Shown here in pieces: positions 6,937-8,265 of a stretch of 8,265 bases of DNA. The notes below the pieces were generated by a model. The model did no database searches. It saw only the letters and a list, made by a program, of their open reading frames with translations, and was not told where the DNA came from. The DNA is from Syntrophobacterales bacterium (lineage in GTDB: Bacteria; Desulfobacterota; Syntrophorhabdia; Syntrophorhabdales; WCHB1-27), in assembly GCA_017881765.1 (NCBI GenBank), contig JADGQN010000205.1:1-8265 (forward strand). Direction: 5' to 3'. Position 1 is the stretch's first letter. Every line of letters starts with the position of its first letter. Position numbers and translations under genes: made by a program.

Positions 6937-8265
6937 TCAGAGCAGCCCTCTCTTCTTGAAATGAATCAGAAGGGCACTCACCGCGGCCGGGGTAATCCCG
7001 GAAATCCTTGACGCCTGACCGAGGGAGATGGGTTTGATCTTTGACAGTTTTTCTATGACCTCTCTGGAAAGACCCGCAATCTCCTCATAGGAAACGTCGG
7101 ACGGTATCTTTCTCTCCTCCAGCCTACTTACTCTGGCGATCATCTCCGTCTGTCTATCGGTGTAGCCCCGATATTTTACATCCAACTCTACCTGATAAGC
7201 AACAGCATCCTGTATACCGGGGAGGCCCTCAGCCAATCGATGCAGCGCGGCAATCGTAATACCGGGTCTCTTGAGCAGCTCTTCCAGGGTTGTCGGGTTC
7301 TTTATCCCTTCCAATCCCAGCCCATTGAGCATTTCATTGGTTAACGCCGTGGGAAAGAGCCTCCTTTCCCTGAGCAGTTGGCTGAGGCGCTCCATTGCTG
7401 CCCGCTTCTCAACCACGCGCTCGTAGCGCTCCTTCGAAGCGACGCCCATGTTGTAGCCCTTCTCCGTGAGCCTCAGGTCGGCATTGTCTTCCCGCAGCAG
7501 GAGCCTGTATTCCGCCCGGGACGTGAACATGCGGTAAGGCTCATCTACACCTTTGGTGACAAGGTCGTCGATCATGACGCCGATGTACGCTTCTTCGCGA
7601 CCGAGCACGAACTCGCCGTCACCGCGCGCCTTCAGGACTGCATTGATGCCGGCCATGAGGCCTTGCGCCGCCGCTTCCTCGTACCCGGTCGTTCCGTTTA
7701 TCTGTCCGGCACAAAAAAGACGGCTCACCTGTTTCGTTTCGAGTGTGGGAAAAAGCTGCGTCGGATAGACAAAATCATACTCGATAGCGTAGCCGGGCCG
7801 TGTGATCTCAACGCGCTCCAGACCACTGATGCTCCTGAGCATCGCAAGCTGCACATCGAGCGGCAGGCTGGTTGAAAGCCCATTGGGATAGTATTCCACC
7901 GTATCCATCCCTTCGGGCTCAAGAAAGATCTGGTGACGCTTTCTTTCCGCAAATCGCACGACCTTATCTTCTATTGAAGGACAATACCTGACACCGGTGC
8001 CCTTTATTTTGCCGCTATATAGGGGGGATCGGCCTAGCCCGGACCGTATGATCTCGTGGGTAGTCTCGTTTGTGTAGGTGATGAAACAGGGGACCAACTG
8101 TTGTGTGATCTCTGACGTCAAGAATGAAAAGGGCCTGGGTGGGTCATCGCTCTCTTGCGCCTGCATTGCGGAGAAATCGATGGTGCGGCCATCCAACCGG
8201 GGGCACGTGCCCGTCTTCAACCTGCCCAAGTCAAAGCCCAAGCCCCGCAGGCAGTCTGAGAGCCC
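6937..8265 (-). CDS. mnmG: tRNA uridine-34 5-carboxymethylaminomethyl modification enzyme MnmG (GidA), N-terminus cut by window edge
   Basis: MnmG, with MnmE, adds the aminomethyl or carboxymethylaminomethyl group to C5 of wobble uridine in certain tRNAs, using FAD, NADH and a folate donor. About 442 C-terminal residues are present; the frame is open through base 8265, so roughly the first 190 residues, including the FAD-binding GxGxxG, lie outside. A TTG at 8241 is internal, because family-like residues (LSDCLRG) precede it. Recognisable blocks in order: GRLKTGTCPRLDGRTIDFS, FITYTNETTHEIIRS, RYCPSIEDKVVRFAER with the conserved Cys at 7983-7981 (E. coli Cys277 equivalent), HQIFLEPEG, YPNGLSTSLP, RPGYAIEYDFVYPTQL, CAGQINGTTGYEEAAAQGL, EPYRMFTSRAEYRLLLREDNADLRLT, and the C-terminal helical domain with GQASRISGITPAAVSALL near the end. 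The stop is TGA at 6939-6937. One unusual residue is Cys in place of Pro in the GTPPRL motif. A 137-nt gap separates it from the QueG-like gene, so co-transcription is possible but not shown. Confidence 0.97.
   Translation of the reverse strand, partial: GLSDCLRGLGFDLGRLKTGTCPRLDGRTIDFSAMQAQESDDPPRPFSFLTSEITQQLVPCFITYTNETTHEIIRSGLGRSPLYSGKIKGTGVRYCPSIEDKVVRFAERKRHQIFLEPEGMDTVEYYPNGLSTSLPLDVQLAMLRSISGLERVEITRPGYAIEYDFVYPTQLFPTLETKQVSRLFCAGQINGTTGYEEAAAQGLMAGINAVLKARGDGEFVLGREEAYIGVMIDDLVTKGVDEPYRMFTSRAEYRLLLREDNADLRLTEKGYNMGVASKERYERVVEKRAAMERLSQLLRERRLFPTALTNEMLNGLGLEGIKNPTTLEELLKRPGITIAALHRLAEGLPGIQDAVAYQVELDVKYRGYTDRQTEMIARVSRLEERKIPSDVSYEEIAGLSREVIEKLSKIKPISLGQASRISGITPAAVSALLIHFKKRGLL

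Noticed and set aside
8239..8241. TTG at 8241 as the start of mnmG
   Set aside because: The eight codons to the right of it continue the frame to the window edge and match the family sequence before the GRLKTGT block, so the gene is simply truncated by the window.

Overview
All five genes in this window lie on the minus strand and read from right to left. The genes are GC-rich (by eye, above 50% G+C). The mix of an 8-cysteine QueG-like Fe-S protein, bacterial carA/carB sequences and a -24/-12 (sigma-54) promoter fits an anaerobic Gram-negative bacterium, possibly of the Desulfobacterota (deltaproteobacterial) type. That placement is an inference from protein character; no marker gene in the window fixes it.

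In transcription order: (1) 8265-6937, the C-terminal ~442 residues of MnmG (GidA), which modifies the wobble uridine of tRNA; its FAD-binding N-terminus lies outside the window. (2) 6936-6800, a 137-nt gap with no convincing promoter or terminator. (3) 6799-5022 and on to 1781, a tightly packed three-gene unit: a short QueG-like double [4Fe-4S] protein, then carA, then carB. Stop and start codons overlap by 4 nt (ATGA) and 8 nt (ATGCCTAA). CarA and CarB together make carbamoyl phosphate, the shared precursor of pyrimidines and arginine. (4) 1780-1642, a 139-nt gap holding a well-formed sigma-54 promoter motif. (5) 1641-1, a long open reading frame of at least 547 codons that leaves the window still open. 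It encodes an apparently exported protein of unknown family.

Most of the window is housekeeping. The part worth attention is the left end: an unrecognised, probably secreted, multi-domain protein with its own likely sigma-54 promoter, a good Shine-Dalgarno sequence and a short nucleotidyltransferase-like motif. It runs off the left edge, so its full architecture cannot be judged here. A second point of interest is the QueG-like protein, which keeps all eight cluster cysteines but lacks the expected catalytic-aspartate context of true QueG and is translationally coupled to carAB. No RNA genes, CRISPR arrays, insertion sequences or attachment sites were seen.
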